Shown one piece after another: positions 42,670 to 50,658 of a stretch of DNA of 64,000 bases. Location: assembly GCA_902778585.1 (NCBI GenBank), contig CACYYD010000001.1, forward strand, positions 164,380 through 228,379. The letters are read 5' to 3'. The stretch is from an uncultured Eubacteriales bacterium (lineage in GTDB: Bacteria > Bacillota > Clostridia > Peptostreptococcales > Anaerovoracaceae). The notes beneath the pieces were generated by a model. The model worked only from the letters and a program-made list of their open reading frames with translations, did not search any database and was not told where the DNA came from. A program made the translations under genes and the position numbers. How positions within the stretch are numbered: the stretch's first letter is position 1; every line of letters begins with the position of its first letter.

Positions 42670-43737
42670 ATGAAAAAGCTTAACCTGGCAGAAATAACAA
42701 GCCTGTATATAGGCGTAATAATGGGCGCCGGCTTTGCTTCGGGACGCGAGTGCTGGCAGTTCTTCGGAGTATTCGGAAAGAAGGGATATTACGGAGCTGC
42801 GGCTGCTACTGTTTGCTTTGTGCTGATGGCATGCATGCTGACGTACATTGCAAGAAGCAAGAAAACTGCTGATCTCGGAAAACTCATATCGCCATTCGAC
42901 AGCAGACTTGCGGATGAAGTCATCGGGTGGATACTGGCGATAATATATTATTCGATGATAATAGCCATGACAGCAGCAGGCGGCTCACTCCTGTATCAGC
43001 AGTTCGGTATAAGCAAGATACTGGGAGGTCTCATCATTGCGGTACTTTGCGTTTTGACTGTACTTGGTGACTTTCAGAGGGTATCCCGGGTGTTCCGCCT
43101 TATGGTGCCGGTGCTCTTCGCTGTCGGTATCATAACGATACTGCTGACGATACATGCGGATTTTCCTCAGAGCGGGGCTGTTGAGGGCTACAGACCGGGG
43201 CGCATGTCGCCTGTCTGGCCGGTATCTGCTGTTGTATTCATGGCATACAACACCATCGGCATGATAACCATGGCCGGCAATTGCGCAGTCAACGCAAAGG
43301 ATGCTAAGAATGCATATGGCGGAGCAGTCCTCGGCACGCTTTGCCTTGGAGGTCTCACAGTTCTGCTCCTGAGAGCGCTGCTTACGGATATGGCGTTCAG
43401 CTCAGGGCTTGATCTTCCGATGCTGGGTTTTGCCGGCAGGCTGTCACCGGTCCTGAGCATGATATACGCGGCGGTCCTTTACGGAGCAGTGTATTCCACA
43501 GGGGCCAGCACATATTACGGTTTCAGCACCAAACTGAGAAGCGGCGCTGCAAAGAAATGGATAATCATCGGTGGTGCAGCCGCAGGATTCCTGCTTGGAC
43601 TGACCGGATTTAAAAGGCTTGTGGAATTCCTCTATCCGGCACAGGGATACATAGGCATAGCATTTATCATCCTTATAGTGATAAACTTCTTCAAAGAATC
43701 GATCAAAAACAAACGGACGGGAGAAAACGATGCATAG
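42670..43737 (+). CDS. YkvI-like (COG3949) membrane transporter
   Basis: 355 residues from ATG 42670; an upstream in-frame TTG at 42646 overlaps the aminopeptidase gene. About ten membrane segments; the N terminus LYIGVIMGAGFASGRECWQFF has the G-A-G-F-A-S/T-G motif of YkvI proteins, which have an APC/LeuT-like fold. Substrate unknown. It overlaps larB by 8 bases, so it is coupled to the Lar genes; a role in nickel-cofactor precursor or substrate import is only a guess. Confidence 0.82.
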   Translation: MKKLNLAEITSLYIGVIMGAGFASGRECWQFFGVFGKKGYYGAAAATVCFVLMACMLTYIARSKKTADLGKLISPFDSRLADEVIGWILAIIYYSMIIAMTAAGGSLLYQQFGISKILGGLIIAVLCVLTVLGDFQRVSRVFRLMVPVLFAVGIITILLTIHADFPQSGAVEGYRPGRMSPVWPVSAVVFMAYNTIGMITMAGNCAVNAKDAKNAYGGAVLGTLCLGGLTVLLLRALLTDMAFSSGLDLPMLGFAGRLSPVLSMIYAAVLYGAVYSTGASTYYGFSTKLRSGAAKKWIIIGGAAAGFLLGLTGFKRLVEFLYPAQGYIGIAFIILIVINFFKESIKNKRTGENDA

Positions 43738-44485
43738 TGAGACAAAGGCGGTACTTGAGGCGCTTCAAAGAGGAGAGATAAGCGTAGATGAAGCCCTTGG
43801 AAGGATCAAAAACGAACCTTTCGTAGACACCGGATACGCCATGGTGGATCTTCACCGCAAGGTGAGGCAGGGATCGCCCGAGGTGATATACGGAGAGGGC
43901 AAGACCGCAGACCAGATAATCGGCATAGTCGACGTCATGGCAGAAAGGGGCCAGACGCCGATACTTATTACAAGGATAAACGAAGAGAAGGCGGCTGCGC
44001 TGGCTGAGCAACACAGCATAGATTACAACAAGGCAGCCAGGATCGCTGTTGTAGGCGATAAGCCTGAGCCTGACGGCATTGGAAAGATAGTCATTGCCAC
44101 AGGCGGTACAAGCGACATCCCTGTGGCTGAAGAAGCGGCAATAACTGCAGAGACATTGGGAAATGAAGTCGTAAGGCTTTATGATGTCGGAGTTGCAGGT
44201 ATCCACAGGCTCCTTGCGCATAAGGAGTATATTATGGAGGCGTCTGTGATAATCACGGTCGCCGGTATGGAAGGGGCCCTTGCGAGCGTAGTGGGCGGAC
44301 TTGCGGACTGCCCGGTCATAGCTGTACCTACAAGTGTTGGATACGGCGCTTCGTTCGGCGGACTTTCGGCACTTCTTTCGATGCTCAATTCATGTGCGAG
44401 CGGAGTTGCATGCGTCAATATAGACAACGGCTTCGGTGCAGGCTACATGGCAAGCAGAATCAATCACATGGAGGTCAGAAAATGA
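43730..44485 (+). CDS. larB: LarB, pyridinium-3,5-biscarboxylate synthase (nickel-pincer cofactor)
   Basis: 251 residues, usual for LarB. It carboxylates and hydrolyses nicotinic acid adenine dinucleotide in the first step of the nickel-pincer nucleotide cofactor. The PurE-like C-terminal half is clear: IVIATGGTSDIPVAEEAA near 121-138, YDVGVAGIHRLL near 149-160, VAGMEGALASVVGG near 181-194 and VPTSVGYGASFGG near 202-214. The N terminus ALQRGEISVDEAL is also typical. ATG overlaps the transporter gene by 8 bases and its stop overlaps larC (ATGA). LarE and LarA are not in this window. Confidence 0.95.
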   Translation: MHSETKAVLEALQRGEISVDEALGRIKNEPFVDTGYAMVDLHRKVRQGSPEVIYGEGKTADQIIGIVDVMAERGQTPILITRINEEKAAALAEQHSIDYNKAARIAVVGDKPEPDGIGKIVIATGGTSDIPVAEEAAITAETLGNEVVRLYDVGVAGIHRLLAHKEYIMEASVIITVAGMEGALASVVGGLADCPVIAVPTSVGYGASFGGLSALLSMLNSCASGVACVNIDNGFGAGYMASRINHMEVRK

Positions 44486-45273
44486 AGATCCTGCATATTG
44501 ATTGCAGCATGGGCGCAGCCGGAGACATGCTGACAGCGGCTCTTCTCGAACTTCTTCCTGAAGATGAGCAGAAAACATTTGTTGAAAGATTCAATGCGCT
44601 GGGTATCCCCGGCGTTGTTATGGAGACTGAGACCTGCGAAAAATGCGGAGTCACGGGGACCCATGTGCACATAAAGGTGAACGGCATCGAGGAGGACGAG
44701 CACCTTCACGACCACGATCATCATCACCATGATCATGACCATCACCATGACGGGCATCAGCATAACGGGATGGCCGGCATAGAACACATAGTCAGAGATC
44801 ACCTTGATCTTTCAGAGAAGGTAAAGAATGACATCATGTCGGTATACGGCATCATTGCCGATGCGGAGAGCAAGGCGCATGGTGTTCCTGTGACAGAGAT
44901 CCACTTCCATGAGGTAGGTACTATGGACGCTGTGGCGGACGTTACTGCCGTATGCATGCTCATGGACATGATACAGCCGGACAAAGTAACGTCAACAGCT
45001 GTGAATGTGGGCGGAGGCACCGTAAAATGTGCTCACGGCATACTGCCGGTACCGGCTCCTGCGACGGCAAACATCCTTGAAGGGATACCGTCATATTCCG
45101 GTGACATAAAGAGCGAGCTCTGCACACCTACAGGAGCAGCTCTTCTGAAGCATTTTGCAGACGGTTTCGGAGACATGCCTGAGATGGCTGTGGCAAAGAC
45201 AGGATACGGCATGGGAACAAAGGACTTTGAAAGGGCAAACTGCGTCAGAATAATGCTCGGCGAAACGGCCTGA
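44482..45273 (+). CDS. larC: LarC1-like nickel-inserting protein (C-terminal LarC2 half missing)
   Basis: 263 residues from ATG 44482. LarC uses CTP to insert nickel into the pincer cofactor. Present: CSMGAAGDMLTAALLELLP at 8-26, a His-rich metal-binding stretch with 13 His between 74 and 94, EIHFHEVGTMDAVADV and the closing KTGYGMGTKDFERANC. Full LarC is about 400 residues; this protein stops exactly where LarC2 normally begins. In Lactobacillus plantarum LarC1 and LarC2 are two frames joined by a ribosomal frameshift, but here AT-rich DNA and a strong promoter follow, with no LarC2 in any frame. So it is a LarC1-only form, or LarC2 is elsewhere. Confidence 0.88.
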   Translation: MKILHIDCSMGAAGDMLTAALLELLPEDEQKTFVERFNALGIPGVVMETETCEKCGVTGTHVHIKVNGIEEDEHLHDHDHHHHDHDHHHDGHQHNGMAGIEHIVRDHLDLSEKVKNDIMSVYGIIADAESKAHGVPVTEIHFHEVGTMDAVADVTAVCMLMDMIQPDKVTSTAVNVGGGTVKCAHGILPVPAPATANILEGIPSYSGDIKSELCTPTGAALLKHFADGFGDMPEMAVAKTGYGMGTKDFERANCVRIMLGETA

Positions 45274-45286
45274 GACAAGTTAATTG

Positions 45287-45315
45287 TTGACCGTAAAAGT
45301 GAATGAAAATATAAT
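45287..45315 (+). promoter_or_regulatory. Strong promoter of the PG-binding-repeat gene
   Basis: TTGACC at 45287-45292, spacer 17, TATAAT at 45310-45315. Confidence 0.88.
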
Positions 45316-45363
45316 TTAAATGTACAGTAATTACTACTTTTGAACAAAGAAGTGAGGTGCACT

Positions 45364-45840
45364 ATGGGATTATTTGATAAGATAACAGGCAAGGAAGCAA
45401 AGGAAAAGGCTGCCGCAGCAGAAAAGGAAGCAGCAGCAAAGGCAGAAGCCGCAAAGGCAAGAGAAGAAGCTTATGAGAAGAAAATGGCCGAAGTAAAAGC
45501 TCAGCAGCAGGTCAAGGTAGCTGAGGCTAAGGCTGAGGCTAAAGCAGCTGAAGAAAAGCTGGCTGCAAATGAGGCTTATAAGCTTGCTGTTGACGGCAAG
45601 TGGGGCCCTAAGTCGATCAAGGCTACACAGCATGTTCTCGGCATCACAGAGGATGGCATCTGCGGAACAGAGACCATCAAGGCGATCCAGAAGAAGGTCG
45701 GCGCTGCAGTCGACGGTGAATGGGGAACAGGAACATCCAAGGCTATGCAGAAGTTCCTCGGAGTTACTGAGGACGGCGTAGCAGGTCCTGAGACATTCAA
45801 GGCATGGCAGACATGGGTCAACAAGGAGCTCGGCTTCTAA
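45364..45840 (+). CDS. Cytoplasmic coiled-coil protein with two peptidoglycan-binding-like repeats
   Basis: 158 residues from ATG 45364, preceded by GAGGTG; the eight residues before it in the open frame are unlikely to be used. N-terminal GLFDKITGKEAKEKA, then a Lys/Ala/Glu coiled coil to about residue 75, then two copies of a PG_binding_1-like unit: VDGKWGPKSIKATQHVLGI and VDGEWGTGTSKAMQKFLGV, each followed by TEDGxxGxET. PG-binding domains normally act outside the cell, but no signal peptide or membrane segment is present. A consensus promoter and a strong terminator make it a highly expressed single gene. Function unknown. Confidence 0.8.
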   Translation: MGLFDKITGKEAKEKAAAAEKEAAAKAEAAKAREEAYEKKMAEVKAQQQVKVAEAKAEAKAAEEKLAANEAYKLAVDGKWGPKSIKATQHVLGITEDGICGTETIKAIQKKVGAAVDGEWGTGTSKAMQKFLGVTEDGVAGPETFKAWQTWVNKELGF

Positions 45841-45863
45841 ACATCATTTATTAATGATCAGTC

Positions 45864-45890
45864 ATCCCCGCCGCAAGGCGGGGATTTTTC
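45864..45890 (+). terminator. Intrinsic terminator
   Basis: ATCCCCGCC 45864-45872, loop GCAA, GGCGGGGAT 45877-45885, then TTTT C. Confidence 0.93.
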
Positions 45891-45947
45891 ATTTATCCGT
45901 ATCGCATGTATATGGTACAATACGAGAGAAATTTATGAAGAAAGCAG

Positions 45948-47021
45948 GTGATCGGCATTACAAGAGTTGTAGTCGGGCTCTCGGGCGGCGTTGACAGCGC
46001 GGCAAGTGCATATCTTTTGAAAAAGCAGGGCTATCAGGTCATAGGCGTGACTCTGAGAACGTGGCAGGCGGAAAGCGGTGCATACAGCCGCTGCTGCGAC
46101 ATCGATGATGCGCGCAGGACGGCCATGCAGCTTGAGATACCTTTCTATAACATCAACTGCCTGCCTGAATTCAAAAAACATGTGACTGAGCCGTTCATAC
46201 AGGCATACCTGAGCGGACAGACGCCCAACCCATGTGTATGGTGCAACAGAACTATCAAGTGGGACAGGCTGCTTGATTTCGCTGACGATATCAATGCCGG
46301 ATTCGTGGCTACGGGTCATTACGCAAAGGTCGTAAAGACAGATAGCGGCAGATATACAGTGCAGATGGCTTCGTCAGCCAATAAGGACCAGACATATATG
46401 CTGTACAGGCTGAGCCAGGAACAGCTTGCCCGCACTATTATGCCTCTTTCGGGATACAGCAAGGACGAGGTGCGGCATATGGCCTCAGAAGCAGGACTTG
46501 ATGTCGCTTCCAAGAAGGATTCGCAGGAGATCTGCTTCGTTCTGAACGGTGGCTATGCAGACTATATTGATCAGAATACTGACGGACCGCTCCCGCCTCC
46601 GGGCAGCTTTGTGGACGAAGACGGCAATGTGCTCGGACAGCATAAGGGCATAGTGAATTACACGGTCGGACAGAGGAAGGGGCTGGGCATAGCTCTCGGA
46701 TATCCTGCCTATGTAAAGCGGATAGATCCTGAAAACAATACAGTTGTGCTGGGTGATGAAGCTTCTGTCATGATGGACCATATCGTATGCGGCGACCTGA
46801 ATTTCATGGCCCTGGAAGATATAAAAGAAGGAGAGACCGTACGTGCCGATGTGAAGATAAGGTATCACCATCCGGCCGTACCGGCGTCGATAAGCCGGCT
46901 GGATGCCGGAAGGCTGTCAGTGGTCTTTGACAGTCCGGTCAAGGCTCCTGCACCGGGGCAGTCGGCTGTATTTTATGATAGTGACAAAATGGTTCTCGGT
47001 GGTGGTATAATACTTCCCTGA
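45948..47021 (+). CDS. mnmA: tRNA-specific 2-thiouridylase MnmA
   Basis: 357 residues. It puts sulfur on U34 of tRNA-Lys, -Glu and -Gln, taking it from a cysteine desulfurase relay. PP-loop LSGGVDSA at 11-18, catalytic pair Cys96 (NPCVWCNR) and Cys196 (SQEICFVL), GHYAKVV near 123-129, and DQTYMLYRL for tRNA contact. Start is GTG at 45948; a better start is not in frame and the ribosome site is weak (GAAAGCAG). A cysteine desulfurase gene is 4 kb away on the other strand and could be its sulfur donor. Confidence 0.94.
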   Translation: MIGITRVVVGLSGGVDSAASAYLLKKQGYQVIGVTLRTWQAESGAYSRCCDIDDARRTAMQLEIPFYNINCLPEFKKHVTEPFIQAYLSGQTPNPCVWCNRTIKWDRLLDFADDINAGFVATGHYAKVVKTDSGRYTVQMASSANKDQTYMLYRLSQEQLARTIMPLSGYSKDEVRHMASEAGLDVASKKDSQEICFVLNGGYADYIDQNTDGPLPPPGSFVDEDGNVLGQHKGIVNYTVGQRKGLGIALGYPAYVKRIDPENNTVVLGDEASVMMDHIVCGDLNFMALEDIKEGETVRADVKIRYHHPAVPASISRLDAGRLSVVFDSPVKAPAPGQSAVFYDSDKMVLGGGIILP

Positions 47022-47049
47022 GAGCAAGCAACGGAGGTAACATTTATAT

Positions 47050-47274
47050 ATGGATATTTATGAAGAGATCGAACTGATGGGCTGCCCGTACTGCGGAGGA
47101 GCGGGGTTCCTGGATGACGGAAACGGCTGGTGCTGGACTGTGACATGCATGGACTGCGGATCACAGACAGGCGAATTCGCGTTCTCGGGTCCTGAAGACA
47201 GGGCCGATGCCGCACGCAAGGCTGCTCAGGTCTGGAATATGGGCAAAGTGGTCAGAAGTGACCTTGGCGAATAA
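47050..47274 (+). CDS. Lar-type zinc-ribbon small protein
   Basis: 74 residues: LMGCPYCGG at 9-17, WTVTCMDCGSQTG at about 29-41, and a C-terminal AARKAAQVWN helix. This C-x-x-C ... C-x-x-C ... A-x-x-x-W-N pattern matches the Lar_restr_allev family, named for phage and Rac restriction-alleviation proteins but common in chromosomes with no known role. GGAGG lies 13 bases before the ATG. It sits between mnmA and the peroxidase gene; no restriction system is near. Confidence 0.75.
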   Translation: MDIYEEIELMGCPYCGGAGFLDDGNGWCWTVTCMDCGSQTGEFAFSGPEDRADAARKAAQVWNMGKVVRSDLGE

Positions 47275-47293
47275 AAAAGAGGAATATAGGACT

Positions 47294-47839
47294 ATGAGTA
47301 ATGTTTATGATTTCACAGTAAAAGACAGAATGGGCAATGACGTATGCCTCAAGGACTATGAGGGTAAGGTCCTGCTTATCGTCAACACAGCAACAGGATG
47401 CGGATTCACACCGCACTATGAGCCTCTCGAGGCAATGTACAAAGACCTCAGAGACAAGGGTTTTGAGATCCTCGACTTCCCGTGCAACCAGTTTGCAGAT
47501 CAGGCTCCGGGAACAGATGATGAGATCCACGAGTTCTGCACTCTCAAGTTCGGAACAGAATTCCCGCAGTTTGCAAAGATCGACGTAAACGGTGAGACAG
47601 CTGATCCGCTGTTCAGCTATCTTGCATCTGAGAAGCCGTTCAACGGCTTCGGAAAGGGACTCAAGAACGCTGCTCTCAACAAGTTTGCTGCCGCAAACAA
47701 CAAGAAGTATGGCGACAAGACAAATATCGGATGGAACTTCACAAAGTTCCTTGTCGACAGGGAAGGAAATGTCGTTTCCAGATTCGAGCCTACAGACGAT
47801 ATGGACGATGTAAGAAAGGCCGTAGAAGCTGCTCTGTAG
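47294..47839 (+). CDS. Glutathione peroxidase family thiol peroxidase (Cys type)
   Basis: 181 residues from ATG 47294. Catalytic tetrad of the family: Cys36 in ATGCGFTPHY, Gln66 in FPCNQF, and W/N in the IGWNFTKFLVD segment near 150-153. The active residue is encoded by TGC, so it is a cysteine, not selenocysteine, enzyme. In bacteria without glutathione such proteins usually take electrons from thioredoxin. AGAGGA lies about 12 bases before the ATG. The frame is open further upstream over the zinc-ribbon gene, but the family start fits 47294. Confidence 0.9.
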   Translation: MSNVYDFTVKDRMGNDVCLKDYEGKVLLIVNTATGCGFTPHYEPLEAMYKDLRDKGFEILDFPCNQFADQAPGTDDEIHEFCTLKFGTEFPQFAKIDVNGETADPLFSYLASEKPFNGFGKGLKNAALNKFAAANNKKYGDKTNIGWNFTKFLVDREGNVVSRFEPTDDMDDVRKAVEAAL

Positions 47840-47875
47840 TGTTCGCAGAAAAAACAAAAAAACACAGAAAAAATT

Positions 47876-47900
47876 GGCTCTTTTCGTTGAGAAAAGAGCC
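47876..47900. repeat. Perfect hairpin between peroxidase and gap
   Basis: GGCTCTTTTC 47876-47885, loop GTTGA, GAAAAGAGCC 47891-47900. On the + strand no T tract follows; on the - strand TTTTTT follows after AA, so it reads best as a terminator there, though no - gene reaches it. Confidence 0.6.
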
Positions 47901-47928
47901 TTGTGATGTTAGAATGGCACGGTACATT
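47901..47928 (+). promoter_or_regulatory. Probable gap promoter
   Basis: TTGTGA at 47901-47906, spacer 16, TACATT at 47923-47928. Confidence 0.55.
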
Positions 47929-47982
47929 TTTTAAAACTGATTGTTTTTTAACGGATAGGGGTATCCGGGAAAGGAAATCATA

Positions 47983-48993
47983 ATGAGAGTAGCAATCAAC
48001 GGATTCGGACGTATCGGAAGACTCTCCTTCAGAAAGATCTACAAGGAAGAGGGAATCGAAGTAGTAGCGATCAATGACCTTACAAGCCCGCACATGCTGG
48101 CATATCTTCTCAGAAACGACAGCGTTCAGAAGAGATTCGACGCTGAGGTAGAGGAAGCAGAAGACGGCATCATCGTAGACGGCAAAAAGTATCCTGTATA
48201 TGCAGAAGCAGATGCAAGCAAGCTCCCTTGGAAAGAACTCGATATTGACGTAGTTCTCGAGTGCACAGGCTTCTACACATCGAAGGCTAAATCGCAGGCT
48301 CATATCGACGCCGGCGCAAAGAAGGTCCTCATCTCTGCTCCTGCAGGCAACGATCTTCCGACCATCGTTTACGGAGTTAACCACGAGACACTGACAAAGG
48401 AAGACACTATCGTATCCGGAGCTTCCTGCACAACAAACTGCCTCGCTCCTATGGCTAAGGCACTTGCTGACTACAGAGAGCTCAGAACAGGATTCATGAC
48501 AACTATCCATGCTTACACAGGCGACCAGATGATCCTCGACGGACCGCACAGGAAGGGCGACCTCAGAAGAGCAAGAGCAGGAGCTATCAACATCGTTCCT
48601 AACAGCACAGGTGCTGCAAAGGCTATCGGTCTGGTAATCCCTGAACTCGCAGGCAAGCTGATCGGATCCGCTCAGAGAGTTCCTGTTCCATCAGGTTCGA
48701 TCACTATCCTCGACGCAACACTTAAGGACATGTCCGACACAGTATCCGTAGAGGGAATCAACGAGGCTATGAAGGCTGCAGTATCCGAGTCTTACGGTTA
48801 TACTGAGGAAGAGATCGTTTCCAGCGACGTTATCGGAATGAGCTACGGTTCACTCTTCGACGCTACACAGACTCTCGCTCAGCAGTGCGGAACACACATC
48901 TTCGAAGTCAGAGTAGTATCCTGGTACGACAACGAGATGAGCTATGTAAGCCAGCTCGTAAGAACACTCAAGCACATGGGAACACTCATCTAA
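47983..48993 (+). CDS. gap: Glyceraldehyde-3-phosphate dehydrogenase, type I
   Basis: 336 residues. Glycolytic enzyme turning glyceraldehyde-3-phosphate, phosphate and NAD+ into 1,3-bisphosphoglycerate. NAD loop INGFGRIGR at 5-13, Asp32 after INDL favouring NAD over NADP, active Cys149 in [11 protein letters not shown], and the [15 protein letters not shown] end. Codon use is more biased (GTA, ACA, GAG, CTC) than in neighbouring genes, as expected for high expression. AAAGGA precedes the ATG, own promoter and terminator. Confidence 0.97.
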   Translation: MRVAINGFGRIGRLSFRKIYKEEGIEVVAINDLTSPHMLAYLLRNDSVQKRFDAEVEEAEDGIIVDGKKYPVYAEADASKLPWKELDIDVVLECTGFYTSKAKSQAHIDAGAKKVLISAPAGNDLPTIVYGVNHETLTKEDTIVSGASCTTNCLAPMAKALADYRELRTGFMTTIHAYTGDQMILDGPHRKGDLRRARAGAINIVPNSTGAAKAIGLVIPELAGKLIGSAQRVPVPSGSITILDATLKDMSDTVSVEGINEAMKAAVSESYGYTEEEIVSSDVIGMSYGSLFDATQTLAQQCGTHIFEVRVVSWYDNEMSYVSQLVRTLKHMGTLI

Positions 48994-49021
48994 GCTGAGT
49001 AAAAATCTGCAAAATTACAAA

Positions 49022-49046
49022 ACTCCGGCTTGTGCCGGAGTTTTTA
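49022..49046 (+). terminator. Terminator of gap
   Basis: ACTCCGGC 49022-49029, loop TTGT, GCCGGAGT 49034-49041, T tail. Confidence 0.93.
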
Positions 49047-49106
49047 CTTGCAAAAAGTGGTATCATTAGCGGGAACGGTAACGTTGATCATCAAGAGGTC
49101 ACAATC

Positions 49107-50171
49107 ATGTATTACAGCGAAAACGAAGCAAGAAGACTTGTAATAGAAGCAGGCCACAGGCTCCTGGAAAACAGACTGATCGCAAGGACATGGGGCAATA
49201 TAAGCGCAAGGATAAGCAAGAACGAGTTTATCATTACTCCGAGCGGCAGGGCCTATGACAGCCTTGAGCCTTCAGATCTTGTAAAAGTAAGGGTAAGTGA
49301 CTGCTCCTACGACGGTAATATCAAGCCAAGCAGTGAAAAGGGCATACATGCGGCTGCCTACAGCCTCAGACAGGGCGTTGGCTTCATCATCCATACGCAC
49401 CAGTTCTACGCATCTGTAGTTGCTGCTGAATGCAGGGGAATAGACGGTGCGCCTTGTGCGGGATACGGCCTTCCTGGAACGGCAAAGCTCAGGAAGAAGA
49501 TGGAGGAATGCATCAGGGAAAACCCTTATGACGACTGTTTCCTCATGGCAAGGCACGGAGCGCTTATTCTTGGGTCTGACATGGGCGACGCTTTCAGAAG
49601 AGCAGAAGCTCTTGAAGAAAAGTGCAGGGGCCTGGTCGGTGCAAGACTCTCCGGTCTGAAGGACGAGCCGTCCGCATCATTCGATGTTTCAAAAATAGAC
49701 ATCCTCGCGCTCCCGAGCGTAAGGGTCGAGAATGACAGATACATCATGGAGTGCTGCCGCAAAGGAAAGAAAGTAGATTCATATATAGACGATTTTGCTC
49801 AGATCGCAGGTCCTGACATCCAGGTGACAGGCGATGAGTGGGAAGCCGAAAGGGCGCTTCTCGGTTATTCTACCGACAGCAGGGCGAAAGGGCTTATCGG
49901 AAAGATCCCTATGACGGGCGCTCTTGACCGCATGGGCGGACAGCAGCCTGCACTGAATTCCGCGATCGGCCGCAATGCGGTCCTCGTAAAGGGAGTAGGA
50001 GCTGTGTGCGCAGGAAAGGATGAGTCAGACGCAGAGGCGATCTCGATGATAGTCAGCAAAAACTGCGCGGCTGCATGCTATGTAAGGTATGCACGTCCTC
50101 TGGGACCGGTGGATGCGAGGCTGCAGCGCTATGTATATCTGACAAGCTATTCAAAGAAAAAGGACAAATAA
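49107..50171 (+). CDS. Class II aldolase/adducin protein with degenerate second domain
   Basis: 354 residues from ATG 49107 (GAGGT seven bases upstream). Residues 1-190 are a full class II aldolase domain, as in fuculose-1-phosphate aldolase: WGNISARISKNEFIITPSG, Glu in SSEKGIHAA, zinc ligands in FIIHTHQF and the third His in MARHGALILG. The C-terminal part (about 245-354) resembles the second half of another such domain, but the His position reads VKGVGAVCAG, so it should not bind zinc. It ends with YVYLTSYSKKK, seen in longer aldolase-like proteins. Substrate unknown. Confidence 0.82.
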   Translation: MYYSENEARRLVIEAGHRLLENRLIARTWGNISARISKNEFIITPSGRAYDSLEPSDLVKVRVSDCSYDGNIKPSSEKGIHAAAYSLRQGVGFIIHTHQFYASVVAAECRGIDGAPCAGYGLPGTAKLRKKMEECIRENPYDDCFLMARHGALILGSDMGDAFRRAEALEEKCRGLVGARLSGLKDEPSASFDVSKIDILALPSVRVENDRYIMECCRKGKKVDSYIDDFAQIAGPDIQVTGDEWEAERALLGYSTDSRAKGLIGKIPMTGALDRMGGQQPALNSAIGRNAVLVKGVGAVCAGKDESDAEAISMIVSKNCAAACYVRYARPLGPVDARLQRYVYLTSYSKKKDK

Positions 50172-50198
50172 AGCCAGAGGTCTGCGAGAGAATCTGAA

Positions 50199-50633
50199 AT
50201 GAAGAACAAAGAAGTAATAAGAGCGATAAAGTTTGCACTGATATCCGCGTCAGCGGGAATAATCGAGATAGGACTGTTTACGATCCTGAATGAATTCACC
50301 GGCCTGAGATACTGGCCGTGCTATCTGACAGCGCTCATAGCATCGGTGCTGTGGAATTTCACTATCAACAGGCGCTATACATTCAAGTCCACAAAGAATG
50401 TTCCTCGCGCCATGGCAATGGTGTTCGCGTTTTATCTGGTATTCACTCCGGTGACCACTATACTCGGAGACTATCTGGCTGAGACTGCAGGATGGAACGA
50501 ATATCTTGTAACCGGTCTCAACATGGCGCTTAACCTGACACTTGAATACCTGTATGACACATTCATAGTCTACAGAGGGGACATGGACAATAACGATATT
50601 GCGCAGAAAGAAAAAAATAAGGCTGACGCGTAA
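50199..50633 (+). CDS. GtrA-family membrane protein
   Basis: 144 residues with four membrane segments. KFALISASAGIIEIGLFTIL, SVLWNFTINRRYTFKS and the NLTLEYLYDTFIVYR end match GtrA, a family linked to moving undecaprenyl-phosphate-linked sugars across the membrane or to cell-surface polysaccharide synthesis. It follows the aldolase gene by 27 bases and ends in a terminator shared with the - strand cysteine desulfurase. No glycosyltransferase gene is next to it. Confidence 0.87.
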   Translation: MKNKEVIRAIKFALISASAGIIEIGLFTILNEFTGLRYWPCYLTALIASVLWNFTINRRYTFKSTKNVPRAMAMVFAFYLVFTPVTTILGDYLAETAGWNEYLVTGLNMALNLTLEYLYDTFIVYRGDMDNNDIAQKEKNKADA

Positions 50634-50656
50634 GCGCCAGCCGTTATTTTTATTAC
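50619..50656. terminator. Bidirectional terminator overlapping the GtrA stop
   Basis: GGCTG 50621-50625 pairs with CAGCC 50638-50642, with inner CGC/GCG. A run upstream and T run downstream, so it serves both converging genes. Confidence 0.8.
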
Positions 50657-50658
50657 TT

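Noticed and set aside
44695..44760. His-rich repeat in larC as low-complexity error
   Set aside because: Metal-binding His stretches at this place are common in LarC; the frame is intact.
45274..45363. Possible larC2 continuation by frameshift
   Set aside because: All frames close quickly; the DNA is AT-rich and carries a promoter. No slippery site followed by LarC2-like codons.
47399..47401. Selenocysteine in the glutathione peroxidase
   Set aside because: The active-site codon is TGC, and no in-frame TGA is present.
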